From Zeugodacus cucurbitae (lineage: Eukaryota; Arthropoda; Insecta; Diptera; Tephritidae): DNA of 64,000 nt. A program made the translations under genes and the position numbers. A model generated the notes under the pieces. It saw only the letters and a program-made list of their open reading frames with translations. It ran no database searches and was not told the DNA's origin. Every line of letters starts with the position of its first letter. Within the stretch, counting starts at the first letter, position 1. The stretch covers positions 68,051,001 to 68,115,000 of the forward strand of contig NC_071670.1 of NCBI RefSeq assembly GCF_028554725.1. Reading direction: 5' to 3'. This document shows, piece after piece, positions 1-11,677 of this stretch.

Positions 1-372
1 TTTTCGAAATCTTATTCAATCATATTTTACAGTTAGTCATACTTTAGCATTTCATTTCATTTCATTTTCACATTAAAACTCAATTAAAATAACAAACTTT
101 TATGCATTTCAGTTGTTGTGAGTAACCGTTATGATTTTGCATTTGGGGCGTGTTTAGCTGTTGCCCCCCGAAACGGTGTATTGTTTAACGCTCACAATTG
201 GACAGCTCATCTTTCACTGTGCAACACAACAACAACACGTTGCATGTAAATACATTTTTCTTTACAAATTTTCTGTTATGATTATTATTTAACTTTTCAT
301 TTTGCATTATTTACTTTTGTTTTTGTTTTTGTTTTTTACTATTATACTCGTATTTTCCTCATCTGTATTCAC
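1..372. other. AT-rich flank, no gene seen
   Basis: AT-rich sequence with short T runs and a CAACAACAACA stretch near 225. No supported coding, RNA or repeat feature was recognised. Confidence 0.5.
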
Positions 373-729
373 TCACTTTTTTATAAACTTTGCATCGTCG
401 CTTGTTTGCATTTTTTCGCCAGTTGTTGTTGTTGCTGTTGGTGTACAATTTCTATATGTTGCAGACGACGCTACTGCGATGCGTTGTTGCTGTTGTTGTT
501 GTCGCGAATTTTTTACAATTGGTTTTTGCAATTGTTGTTGCTGTTGTTGTTGCCGATACACGTTTTGTTGCAACTGCAATATTTGTTGTTGCTGTTGCTG
601 TTGCTGTAGCTGTTGTTGTAATTGTAAATCGCCGGCAATCGCATTAATTATATAATAAATATAATGAATAACAAATAGAATGAGTGTTAGACCCGCGACT
701 ATTTGAAAGAGCAGCAGCACAAATGGCAT
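373..729 (-). CDS. possible small polyQ single-pass membrane protein (hypothetical)
   Basis: An open frame of 118 codons on the minus strand starting at the ATG at 729-727. Residues 1 to about 35 form a strongly hydrophobic segment beginning MPFVLLLFQIVAGLTLILFV that looks like a signal anchor. It is followed by several glutamine tracts (roughly residues 36-80) and a Thr/Lys-rich tail. The hydrophobic part does not come from the CAG repeats, which argues for real coding sequence. The same frame is open upstream to about 1095, but that part looks like GC-rich leader sequence. The ATG context is weak, no splice structure could be confirmed, and I do not recognise the family. A chance ORF over a CAG-rich leader remains possible. 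Confidence 0.35.
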   Translation of the reverse strand: MPFVLLLFQIVAGLTLILFVIHYIYYIINAIAGDLQLQQQLQQQQQQQQILQLQQNVYRQQQQQQQLQKPIVKNSRQQQQQQRIAVASSATYRNCTPTATTTTGEKMQTSDDAKFIKK

Positions 730-1274
730 ACGCGACACAGCGACGCAGACGACCGTTTGCCGATGTCGATGCCGATTTGTCGATTGTCGATTGCCAAATA
801 CCGACTGCCAACGTCCAAACGCTTGCTCCTCTCGATTCGTTCTGACTACTGCTGTCAGGCTAGCTAACTGTCGAACTGCTGCTGCTGTCGCTGCCACTGC
901 CTCTGCCAGGGAGCCACGGAGCCACACGGCCGCCACTGCCTCACAATGATGGTTCACCAGCCACTCTGTTATGTGTGTATATATGTATGTATGTATGTAT
1001 GTATGGCTGTTGGTATGGTTGCATTTGTTGTTGCTATTGACGTTGATGATAATGATGTTGAACGTAATTTCGTATTTGTGATATACTTTGTGCACAGTGA
1101 AGCAAAATATGGATGAAGTGGATAAAAAAACAATAAAATAATATTTTGAATAAATATTTATGTATTTGAAAAATATTCAATGTGAAATATATGTATCCTT
1201 CAGTTAAGAAATCAGTTTTTAATAATTTGTTTCCAATTCTTCTTACATATTTGGCACAAAACCAACTTTGCGAA

Positions 1275-1570
1275 ATCTCGCCATTTATACATCCCAAGAC
1301 TATTTCAGACTATGGAAGCACTTGGCCCTTGGTCCTTCAATTGGATGCGTGGGTACCCTTCGAATATTGCCTTCCATACGTACCCAACTATATTCATGTC
1401 GCCGTAGAGCTTATACAGTTCATGGTTCTCTCTTTTACGATACTCCTCGCTCACGCGGACTGCTCCAAAGATCTTGCGGAGAACAGTTCTCTTGTAGTAC
1501 CTTTTCATTTCGGTTTGTCATCGTCCATGTTTCTGTGCCATTATTATAGGATGGAAATAACGAGAGACTA
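1275..1570 (-). mobile_element. LINE reverse-transcriptase relic (C-terminal part)
   Basis: Read on the minus strand, 1508-1305 encodes KRYYKRTVLRKIFGAVRV followed by a NHELYKLYGDMNIV block. This matches the region after the catalytic core of endonuclease-reverse transcriptase LINE proteins (consensus of the type ERxVLRKIFGPV ... NHELYELY ... NIV). The usual RLRWxGH segment after NIV is missing, while a later EGYPRIQ block and a WRDFAKL-like end are recognisable in broken frames. It is a dead fragment with no start, no endonuclease domain and no identifiable 3' tail. Confidence 0.65.
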
Positions 1571-2669
1571 AGATAGGGTTCGGTCTCCAAGCTTAGTTAG
1601 GCTTGAATTTAGACAAAATCCTTCACTATTTTCAATATATAGCTGTCACCAGTGACGTATGTAGTTCCCAAGACGTGGAAAATCTTTGTGTGTGACCTTT
1701 AGGTACTTTGTCTTGCCTTAGTGAAATATAAAGATATTTAAATTGTCTTAAAAATTTATATATAATTTTTTCTATATACAAATTTAGTTTTGATTAATTA
1801 ATTTTCGTAAAACTAAGAATATTTAAATCAGTCCAAAATGCAAATTATCACCACGAAAAAAAATTATAAACAACTTCAACAGCCCCAATATACTGTGCAT
1901 TGATGTGCTCAACGTCACAATTACGAATATTTGCTCGCTCGCTTACGAGTAGCTACAGTTTCTATTGTTATTGTCGTTGCTATTCCGTTGTTTTGTTGTT
2001 TCAACGTTTTTGTTGGTAATTACCAGTGTACGAGTATATATGGGTACAGGGGGCGGAGATGGTGGTGGCTTAACCTATGTTCGGGGTGTGCTTTGTGTAT
2101 GCGCATTCGCATTCGTTGTGCTTTGGTGATTTTTGCTTTACACTAGTGTACTGTTTTTGTTTAATTTCCTTTTCGTTGTGACATTCATCATGTTTGATTT
2201 GTTCGCTTTTTCATCACTTTGTGTGTTTTGAAAAAGTCAAATGGATTTTTGACAAATCTTTGGGGACGGTATGGTATGAAAACCGTCGTTGCCAACAGCA
2301 AGCGATTAGGTGAAAAAATATCAATGAACAGTTATAAAAATTCAAATAAGTAACTGTAATTTTTTTAGTTCTATTTTACATAAAAACGTTTGCAAAGGGA
2401 ATGATGTGAAACTCATGATTTTAAATGATGTTTTAAATTTTTTTAGACATTTTTTGAAAATATTTCAAAATGAAATGTTCCTTATTATATTATGTCCACT
2501 TTAGGCAGACTTCAACAACAACACATCGCATAAAATTTTAAATGTAAATCTATATTTTCTGGATTTATAAAATTAATACATATTTATTAAAGCGACGCTT
2601 TCAATTTCTTAAACCCACTCATAGCAATAGAACTTCTCAAAGCATTCACATATTTAAAATTCCAAACTC
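1571..2669. other. intergenic, no gene seen
   Basis: AT-rich DNA between the LINE relic and the 3' end of the first nucleoside hydrolase gene. A minus-strand AATAAA lies at about 2583-2588, suitably placed for polyadenylation of that gene. Nothing else is supported. Confidence 0.5.
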
Positions 2670-4233
2670 TTACTGCCCGACATTCCCATTGGTATGCTCA
2701 ATTACGAATTCATCATAAAGTCCCACCGCCCATTGTGCAATTTTCTTAAACACATCCGCATCCAATAATTCAATTATGTGTACGTTCTTGGGAAACTTCT
2801 CCACCTCGTGTAGGTGATCCAAAATCATTTGACCACGCGTGTGTCCTGTCAAATCCACCATCGCATGCCAATTGCTTTTCTTCTTCACGAGCATGTTCTC
2901 AAAGAGAAATGCAGCCACCAGCAAAGCATCGCACGGTATCCAACCTTTGTAATTCGACGGCAACCATTGGGCGCGCTCTACTTTGTTCATAATCTCGATG
3001 GCTGAGCAAGTGTTGGCAGCCATGGCGCCAAGCACGTCCAAGCGCCAATTCTGGATTCAAGTAAAATTTTAATAATTTAAATTTTAACAAAAATAATTGT
3101 TATTTTTTACACTCACAATGCATATGAAGAATCGATCTTCCATACAGGGCTCCCAAGGTAGTATTGTGATGGGACATTTGCTTCTTGCGAGTACGGCATG
3201 TGCTGCTTCAGCATCTGAATAAAAATTGAATTCGGCACAGCGGGTGCAGTTGCCAACGCCTGTGGATAGAATGCGGATTTTGAAAAATGTATTAAAAATG
3301 CTTTTGAAAAAAAAAAAATATGTAGAAATTTTTAAGAATATTTTGGAGAATATTTTAGAGTGCTATTCCAAATAAGGATTTTTTAATACAAATATTATTT
3401 TTTATTTTTTTTTTCGAATATTGGCATTTCTATAAATTCTTTAAGATTTAAATTCACTCACCATTTTTAGCTAAAATGTTTTAATATGGTTTATTTAATA
3501 TATAATATATATTCATATTCACCTTGATGATTACCGCCCATTATAAAAATGTCCTTAACGGCATTCGCGAAGCCATCGCCGTACATTGAGTAACAAAGCG
3601 CAATATTCGTCAAGGGGCCCACACCGATTATGGTCACCTTTTTGTGATGCTAAATATAAAATAATTAAATATTATATTTATTTATTTAATATTTATTCAA
3701 AAAGTATGCACAGCAAATAAAAATGCATGTACCTCCGTGCAAATTCTATTTATAGCCACTGCAGCGTGTTCCTTTTGCACCACCTCGTCCAATTTGTAGT
3801 CTATCTCCAGGGGCAATATGTCGCCGAAACCGTCGCGGCCATGAAAATATGCATTATCATCGACCGGTGTGGTGGGTGGTATAAGCGACGCGGCAGCGCC
3901 ATAAAAAATCGGTATCTGCAAGTAAACAAAGAAATTGAGTTTTGAATATTAATTACAAAAAATATAAATATTTTTAAAAATTTTGAATTTCATATTACAC
4001 TACAATTCAAGCAACTTGGCGCCAAATATTACCTCAGTGCGATTGCACGCCTTCAAAATGCGATACATATTGCGCGCAGCATTGTGCAGATCAGTATTGC
4101 CACAGCCACATATAGTCACTCCCAATAGTGTAACATGCTGCTCGGCGGCGGCCTTGAGCAGCAGCAGCAGCGCCCAGGCATCATCGCTGCCGCCATCACA
4201 ATCAAAGATAACGAAACGGTTTTGCGTCGACAT
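2670..4233 (-). CDS. inosine-uridine preferring nucleoside hydrolase, divergent copy (gene A)
   Basis: Five exons on the minus strand: 4233-4033, 3915-3733, 3649-3523, 3259-3117 and 3050-2670 (1035 nt, 344 aa). All introns are GT-AG with phases 0,0,1,0. The N-terminus carries the family calcium and substrate site DCDGGSDDAWAL (residues about 12-23). Further family blocks are GPLTNIA, IMGGN, AEFNF and TILPWEPC. The family hydrolyses the N-glycosidic bond of ribonucleosides to base and ribose for purine/pyrimidine salvage. The active-site His-Asp pair of group I enzymes is Cys-Asp here (IPCDALLVAA), as in metazoan group III enzymes. Compared with genes B-D, the block before TRGQM lacks one residue (LTGHTRGQM versus LAGTHTRGQM). 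ATG 4233 was chosen because the in-frame upstream codon is TTG. It is head-to-head with gene B. Confidence 0.9.
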
Positions 4234-5800
4234 CAGCAACGGTTTTTGATTTTATTTTTTTACGATTTTATCACAGCCAATATAACTTTAAAATAACCAC
4301 AAGAGATTATAGTTTCTGTGTTTTTCCAGCAAAAAATCTTACAACAGCTTATCACACACACAATTTGCTTAAATGATTAGACGCTATCGCTTAGATGCCA
4401 TGAATCATTCTCATACTTCGAATATAATTGAAAGTCTTTTATTCACAGAATTTCTTTGTAACTTCATATATGTTCACTAGCTGCATGTACGTAAATAAAT
4501 TTCCGCATTTGTTGACCGATTATTGCCAGCTGCTGCTCACCAGCCACTCTTCCAGCGTACTAAATTCCAATAATAGAATACACAACTGTTAAGCAGCCAG
4601 AGCAATTGCGACTATATTAAGCATTCACTAGTTAATATGAATGTACATATGTATATCTCTGTATTTCAACTCTCTTAAGGCAATTTAGCAGCTAGCAATG
4701 ATCACATATGAACGTAGAACACACGTTATTGCACAATAAAATTAAATAATCAAATCTTTGTTTATCTACAATTGCTAGTTGTAAAAGGTGGCATGTGTAG
4801 GTGTGTATGTGTCCACCTCAACGTGTTGACAGTCTTTACGCACCTGCACACAAATGCTAAGTGAATTTCCCAGAAAGCCGGCAAAATAAAACATAACTTC
4901 TCGGGCGCTCTCTCTCTCTTTATTTTCGATTTACAATGTGCTCTGCAATTTGTCAGTACTCTTTGAGTCGCTCTTAAATGCCAAAGATAGTATGTACATA
5001 TGTATGCACAGTAACCAGGTATAATTTACTGCCATTTGTGAAGGATAATTTGTAACAATTTTAATGCTGACCTCAATCCGTTACAAAGAGATTGGGCTGG
5101 TTAAAATACACATAAGTTATAACACAGTGTTGTTTTCAGTAAAATGTACAGGGTAAACCTAAAGTCGTATGAGTCTACTTAATGTGATAAAACAGTTTAA
5201 AAACTAAGGGATTTTTTTTACATTCCTTTTAAAAATAATCACTTATTTATTTCGCTAGAATTGCAATGCACATATGTGATTCCTCAAACTTCGAGCTAAA
5301 CGATCTTTCTCTTTCAAGCAATGATGCTCTTTGCTAGGTGTTCTGTGAAAAACAATTTTGAAATTTCCATTCAATTGGTCTCTTTAATTATCCTGGAGCA
5401 AGCTAAAACTTTACTTCAAAGTATCATCAAATTAAAAAAGTCATTTAATAATAAGTTAAGATCCCTTCTTTTGTTATCTTATCCTTAATTGAGAAAGCAT
5501 TTCTTCTTTTTTTACAAAATCTTTCAACTGGTATACAATTTTGAACTGCTCAAAACCTTCCTGTTAAATTATAACCAACTGATAAGATTATAGCATGCGA
5601 TATCTTGTTTACCCCCATAAAATTCGTCTAAATGCTATAAAATATTGTTTAAAATTTTATTAGAATTTTAATCGTATGTATTTTGTTACCAAGGTAGTTT
5701 AGCTTCCGTAATTTTCAAGTAGTTCTGTTACGTCAATCATTCTACCTTTTGATTTTGATTGTATTATTTGAATCTCTACAGCGCAGAAACCGTCAACGAA
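4234..5800. promoter_or_regulatory. shared upstream region of nucleoside hydrolase genes A and B
   Basis: A 1.6 kb divergent intergenic region. On gene A's side a CTTATC (GATAAG on the minus strand) lies at 4348-4353, about 115 bp upstream of its ATG. On gene B's side GATAAG lies at 5581-5586, a reverse GATA-type site (ATATCTT) shortly after it, and a TATAAAAT box at 5636. This would put the transcription start near 5667 and give a leader of about 135 nt without a spliced exon. The middle is AT-rich with no coding signal. GATAAG is the consensus of GATA factors, which drive midgut and fat-body genes in flies; that role here is inference. Confidence 0.45.
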
Positions 5801-7167
5801 ATGGGTAGATATGTTGTCTTCGATTGCGATGTCGGCACCGATGATGCGTGGGGTCTCATGATGCTCATCAAAGCTGAGGAAGCTTTTAAAAAGCATGCCG
5901 ATCTTGCGGATTCTCCAGCAAAATTTGAAATTATCGGCGTTACATGCGTGCAGGGTAACACCACGGTCAATCAATCGGTGATTAACACGCTTCGTGTGCT
6001 GAATGCAGCCAATAGAAATGATGTAAGTATTAATGTTTCGATAGAAAGATTTTAGAATACATATATTTATGTGAGTTAAAAGTAATTGCTCTCAGTTACC
6101 TGTATATAAAGGTTGTGCTACACCAATTATACCAAGGCAGTGGAAGAATACCCAAATCTTTCATGGTGAGGATGGTTTCGGCGATGTGCATCATGAAACG
6201 CAGGTCAATTTGGATTTAGTGCGTCCGGAGCATGCGGTGAATGCGATGTTTGACTTTGTTTGTAAGGTTTGTTTAATATAATATTTAAGTACTTGAAAGT
6301 TCGTTTGCTTAATTTTACATTTATTCATTTCAGCATCCGAAAAAGGTTGACTTCTTGTTGATGGGTCCGCTCACCAACTTTGCAATGTGCATCAATATGT
6401 ATGGTTCAGAGTTCTTGGACAAAGTTGGTAAAATTTATGTTATGGGCGGCAATTATAGAGGTATGGGACTACTATTTAATCATTTACAATACTTTAAAAA
6501 TATTATTTTTAAATAAATATGAGATATCACAGATATAAACTTCGAGGAACCAAAAGTTTATCAGCTTATTCTACATATAATTAATAATATATTTCTTATA
6601 TATAGGTAAAGGCAACATCACAAAAAGTGCCGAGTTCAATTTCATGATGGATCCAGAGGCTGCTCATATTGTTTTAGCCAGTGTAGACACACCATTAACA
6701 ATACTTCCTTGGGAAACCTGTATCGATGGCGAAATCTACATAACACTTGTAAATATAAAAATTTTTAGCATTGAAATATAGAAATATATATAATGTGTTC
6801 CACATAGGATTGGCGCTTCAATGTGCTTGGTTCCATACAAACTCCTTTCATCGAATTGCTGAACCTTGTGGATCGCGCCGTTTTTATACCCAAAGGTGTC
6901 AATCGTTGGATAATTTGTGATGCCGTAGCTGTAGCAGCATACCTTTTCCCACATTTAACGGTAAAAGAGAGTCGACACTATCATGCAACCGTTGAACTGG
7001 CCGGCACTCATACACGAGGCCAAATGGTGATCGATCACTTAAAACAACAAATGGATAATGCATTGATAATTACGGAGGTCGATGGTGATCAATATAAAAA
7101 AATTATTGCCTGGACAGCGGGATTGGATGGAATGGATATGGCATCGGAATTAGGTAGAGCTGCGTAA
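5801..7167 (+). CDS. inosine-uridine preferring nucleoside hydrolase (gene B)
   Basis: Five exons: 5801-6022, 6096-6266, 6334-6460, 6606-6748 and 6808-7167 (1023 nt, 340 aa), introns in phases 0,0,1,0. The start is ATG 5801 (MGRYVVFDCDVGTDDAWGL). Motifs in order are DCDVGTDDAW (calcium and ribose site), GVTCVQGNT, GPLTNFAMC, VMGGNYRG, SAEFNFMMDPEAA, ILPWETC, the Cys-Asp active-site block IICDAVAVAAYLF, and AGTHTRGQMVIDH. The likely role is cytosolic ribonucleoside hydrolysis for base salvage. Intron 2 uses the weak donor GTTTGT. AATAAA lies at 7223. It is closely similar to gene C, including the upstream region, so the two are a recent tandem duplicate. Confidence 0.93.
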
Positions 7168-7372
7168 TAATTGTTTTTAAAAAGCTCGCTTCAGATTATC
7201 AGTGTTATTTGGAAATTATTAGAATAAATTATTTTCCGTTCTACTGTCTACGTGGCATTTTTGGTTTTTATGTTGTATGAATTAATACAAACTGGTTATG
7301 AATCTAGGATCACAAAAAAATTATACATAAATTAAATTAATGAAATTAAATGCACTCAAATTGGTATACAAC
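7168..7372. other. 3' flank of gene B
   Basis: Contains the probable polyadenylation signal AATAAA at 7223-7228, then AT-rich sequence. Confidence 0.5.
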
Positions 7373-8118
7373 ATTTTAAATTGGCTTGGCTTCGCCCACT
7401 TATGGGTCAAATTGTACCAATTTTAATGAAATTCATTTCCTACTATTTTCCTGGCATCCCACCGATATCTTATGAAAATATGTCAAATCGGTTCACAAGC
7501 ACGCCTACTTCCCATATACATACCAGAGCTTTAAAATCGATCTGTATCGTTCACTTTACAATATGTAAAGTAAGCACTAGTGAATATATCGAAACAGAAC
7601 TTTTCACAAATACTGCCTTTATAATGTGGTATCGCCTGTCCAAAATAAGACCATACGTTTCTAAGGCCCCAAATATCGAATATTGGGATCACAGTGCTTC
7701 TAATACGTTGCTTTCTGAAAATAATAGTAAATCTCTCAGATATTTTAAAGAAATTTAGAGGAAATCATTTTTCATTTCATTTTCCAAAATTTGTGAAGTC
7801 TGGCCATAACTTTCTCTAGCTCCAATATACCTAATATTAGAGGTTTCAAACTTCCAATGGACTATATGCCGTATATATGGGTTAATATGTAAGATATCTC
7901 AGCAAAATTAATTGAGCATATAAGCTTGGATAGAATGTAGTTTGACGACAAAAATAGTTGAAATCGGTCCAGGAATATCCTCAGCCCTCATATACTATAA
8001 ATAATCATTTTTGTTTTCTAGTCGACGTTATGTCAATTTGTGAGTTTTCTTAATTAAACTATATCAATAAATTTCGAGAGTATAAAATGTTCTGTTACAA
8101 CTTAGCCAATTCTTACTT
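7373..8118 (-). repeat. dispersed repeat 'TATACTCTCGCAA' family, truncated copy
   Basis: Minus-strand copy of the element also found at 14479, 28809, 38165 and 16915. Shared landmarks are the CCCACTTATGGGTCAAA block at its left end, CACGCCTACTT, TTTACAATATGTAAAGTAAGCACTAGTGA, and the end GAGAGTATAAAATGTTCTG followed by a diverged copy of the terminal hairpin. It lacks the portion with GACGGACAGA repeats. The frames through it are not coding. Confidence 0.7.
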
Positions 8119-9427
8119 TTTTCTAATATCTTCGTTAGTTATTAATTAATTTCGTATTTAAAATTCATGTCCAGCATTGCTATTGATATTCTTATTCTCT
8201 TAAGGCTTTCACAAATCACTTTTTGCAAAACTTTTGTCAAAAACACATCAATTTCCAACTGGGATCAACCGATTAATATATGTACTTAGTACTTCAGTAA
8301 ACACATGAGATATGAAGCTCAATTGGTCTTCATAGGCAATGTATACATACACTTTTCACTCCACGATCATTGCTCCCTTGAGCGTGTCGTTTTGAAATTA
8401 TTATTTTACTTGCGGAGAGCAAATCAGAAGGCACTCGAAGTACAGTATTCTTATATACTTGTATATTTGTATGTATATCTAACATTGTGGTTTGTTTTTA
8501 TTCACCCACTTCACTGTAATAAAGCCTACAGAAAAGAACCTATGTTATACGGTCTCAAAAGATATGCCGGTAGTTCGTGTTTAGCATTTAAGAGAATAGT
8601 TTCGGCAACAAAGCGCTGTGAATCGCATATAAAAAGGTTGAGTGTATTTATTTGTTTGAACATTATAAGTAAATCGAGAAAAAAAGAATATATATTTTTT
8701 CTGTTCATGGTAGAATAATAATAAACTATGTAAATAGCAATATTATGGTTGACTTTGCCGTCGGTGCTCATACTGTGCGTTGAACACAAAACTATATTTT
8801 TGTTAAAACTAAATAAAGTGAATTGTTTATTGTTTATGAAATTATTATAATCAATGATATCAAAAGCAATATTTTTGAATTCAAGCTAGACCTAAAGCTG
8901 TCTACGAGCAAAGTGTTTGAGCTGTTTTAAAATAACTTATTTTCTTTTCTATTATGATCAATATTAACTTTCCTCATAATTTCTGAATAAAAAGTTCTAT
9001 ATCTAAGGGTTGTTTGATTCATATTATTTATTATTTTTTTTAAATCCTTCAACTGATATGCAATTACATTTAAAATCGCTCGAAACCAACGGGTTAAATT
9101 ATTATCAACTGATAAGATTATAGCATGCGATATCTTATTTACCAATAACAGTTGTTTTTTGAAGAGATGCTATAAAACATTGTTAAAGATTTATTAGAGT
9201 TTCAATTCAGTGTATTTTGTTACCCAGATAGTTTTTCTTAATATTTTAGCTTCCGTAATTTACATTAGTTCTGTTAAGACCTTGAATATTGTTGTTCGTT
9301 GAATATTTCAATACTTTAGCTGCTCAAAAAATGTATTTATTCTTAATCGGAGCTAACATTCTCCATAATATGTATTTGATTTTGATTTGATTATTTGAAT
9401 CTCTTCAGGGCACCAACTACAAACGAA
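8119..9427. promoter_or_regulatory. gene B-C spacer with duplicated upstream region of gene C
   Basis: Around 9040-9260 this is a near copy of gene B's upstream region. It includes GATAAG at 9111, the shared block ATAGCATGCGATATCTT, a TATAAAAC box at 9171, and a TTCAATTCAGTG initiator-like sequence at 9201-9212. The leader of gene C is longer than that of B because of roughly 90 extra bases around 9270-9360. A 137-codon open frame at 8305-8718 starts with ATG in a poor context; it has no recognisable domain and is not called as a gene. Confidence 0.45.
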
Positions 9428-11105
9428 ATGGGTCGATATGTTGTCTTCGATTGCGATGTCGGCAACGACGATGCGTGGGGTTTGATGATGCTTATCAAAG
9501 CTGAGGAAGCTTTTAAAAAGCGTGCCGATCTTGCGGATTCTCCAGCAAGGTTTGAAATTATCGGCGTTACATGCGTTCAGGGTAACACCAATGTCGATCA
9601 ATCGGTGATTAATACGCTCCGTGTGCTGAATGCAGCCAATAGAAATGATGTAAGCATGCATATTTCGAAAGAAAGCTTATACGATTTCTTCAAATTAAAA
9701 GTAAATGCTCCCAGTTACCTGTTTATAAAGGTTGCGCTACACCAATTATACAAAGGCAATGGGCAAATCCGGAAAACTTTCATGGTGAGGATGGTTTCGG
9801 CGATGTGCAGCATGAAACACAAGTCAATTTGGATTTAGTGCGTCCAGAGCATGCGGTGAATGCCATGTATGATTTTGTTTGTAAGGTACTTTGCGATCTA
9901 ACTTATTATATTTGAAACATGTTGAATTCATAACGCTGCATTTCAGCATCCGAAAAAGGTTGACTTCTTATTGGTGGGTCCACTCACTAACTTTGCGATG
10001 TGCATCAATATGTATGGTTCAGAGTTCTTGGACAAAGTTGGTCAAATTTATATTATGGGCGGCAATTATAGAGGTATGTAAAGCTTGTATTAAACTTTTG
10101 ACATCATAATATTATGCGACACTTGGCTGAGTATTGGACCAAACTGATTCTTTTCCGGGAAATTGAGCCATAAGAAAAAAGTGTATTCTTCGATTTTCGA
10201 ACCTAGGCTCCAAAATCAAAATATTTGGATTCGAAAAAAGGCTTAAAAAAAATTAATATTAATAATAAGATATATCTACGTAGCTACTAAAAATTCTAAA
10301 ATATAGAAAAAGTTTTTTTTTCGAATTTCGTAACAAATTAAGTCGATTTTTGAGGCTAACTACGAAAAACGGAGAACGCAGTTTTTTCACTTATGTCTCA
10401 ATCTCCTGGAAAAAAATAGTTTGGTCCAATACCCAGAACAGAAGTCGATTTTGCCGTATAGTGTTATTGATATTTAATCACAATAATCAACATTGAAAAA
10501 AGTATTAATTTTAAACTATTTTTTATCAAATGTTCCATTGTATAATATAGGTAAAGGCAACATCACGAAAAGTGCCGAGTTCAATTTCATGATGGATCCA
10601 GAGGCTGCACATATTGTTTTAGCCAGTGTAGACACGCCATTAACAATACTTCCTTGGGAAACCTGTATCGATGGCGAATTCGATATAACACTTGTAAGTA
10701 TAGATATTTTTAACATGGAAATTTATATAAAAATGTTCCACATAGGATTGGCGTTTGAATGTGCTCGGCTCCATACAAACTCCTTTTATCGAATTGCTGA
10801 ACCTGGTGGAACGCGCTGTTTTTATACCGAAAGGTATCACACGTTGGCTGGTTTGTGACGCGGTAGTCGTCGCAGCATACCTTTTCCCACTTTTAACGGT
10901 AAAAGAGAGCCGACACTATCATGCTACCGTTGAACTGGCCGGCACTCATACGCGTGGCCAAATGGTGATCGATCACTTAAAACAGCAAAAGGATAATGCC
11001 AACATCATTATGGAAGTCGATGGTGATCAATATAAAAAGATTATTGCCTGGACAGCGGGGTTGGATGGAGTAGATATGGCGTCGGAATTAGGTAGAACTG
11101 CATAA
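9428..11105 (+). CDS. inosine-uridine preferring nucleoside hydrolase (gene C)
   Basis: Five exons: 9428-9649, 9715-9885, 9947-10073, 10551-10693 and 10746-11105 (1023 nt, 340 aa), phases 0,0,1,0, with exon lengths identical to gene B. The start is ATG 9428 (MGRYVVFDCDVGNDDAWGL). The motif set matches B: DCDVGNDDAW, GPLTNFA, IMGGNYRG, ILPWETC, the Cys-Asp block LVCDAVVVAAYLF, and AGTHTRGQMVIDH. Intron 4 is 477 nt against 145 nt in gene B because a foldback MITE has inserted (10127-10437). AATAAA lies at about 11161. The two copies differ by scattered substitutions and show no disabling change, so both probably encode active enzyme. Confidence 0.93.
10127..10437. mobile_element. foldback MITE in intron 4 of gene C
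   Basis: The ends are inverted repeats: GTATTGGACCAAACT at 10131-10145 and AGTTTGGTCCAATAC at 10418-10432. The pairing continues imperfectly inward for some 60-70 bases (TTCCGGGAAATTGAGCCATAAG against CTTATGTCTCAATCTCCTGGAA). It is about 310 bp and carries no coding capacity. Related copies lie at 45105-45503 and 48688-49070. It is absent from the same intron of gene B. Confidence 0.75.
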
Positions 11106-11677
11106 TAATTAATTTTTGAAAAGCTCGTTGCAATTAACAGTGTTATTTGAAAAGTATTAAAATAAATCTTAAATCGCTTATCTCTTCTTTGGTTTGAATG
11201 TTGTATAAATTATTTCAAAATTTAGAATAAGAAAAAATATATTCAAATTAAAATAATGAAGTGAAGTCGGTTGCCGTTGTATAAAGCGGATTTATGAAAA
11301 TCAACCGGAATTCTGAATTTTATAACTCAGTATGAACCAAAAAAAAATTGTAATGCATTTCCATTACTCAAGGCAGTTCCGCAAACACTTAATCTTAGTG
11401 TTACAACAAAATCTGGCAAAGCAACAAAGTGGAATGCGCGATATTCTGTCACTATGTAAATACAGATAAGAGATCAGTTAAGGTATGAAGGTGTCTGTAT
11501 GTAGACGTAGGTATATATAGTATACGTGAATTAGATTTGTTTTTAGTATTGAAACGCTTAGCTGAGAATTAGACGTTTAGTTATAAACTGATTACAGCAA
11601 AATACAGACGTTTTCGGCGTAAAAAATTAAAAATATTTCCGATTTAAAATAACAAAACACAAAACCTTTAAACAAAT
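11106..11677. promoter_or_regulatory. upstream region of nucleoside hydrolase gene D
   Basis: Holds a GATAAG at 11465-11470 and a TATATATAG box at 11512, suggesting transcription from near 11543. The leader of about 135 nt has no upstream ATG before the start at 11678. It shows little similarity to the B/C upstream block apart from the GATA site. Confidence 0.4.

Noticed and set aside
302..655. Plus-strand Cys/Val-rich frames over the CAG repeat region
   Set aside because: Antisense shadows of CAG/TTG trinucleotide repeats.
5781..5800. Acceptor-like CTCTACAG just upstream of the gene B start as evidence of a spliced leader
   Set aside because: A TATA box about 165 bp upstream gives a simple contiguous leader; the AG is probably fortuitous, though gene C has a similar CTTCAG.
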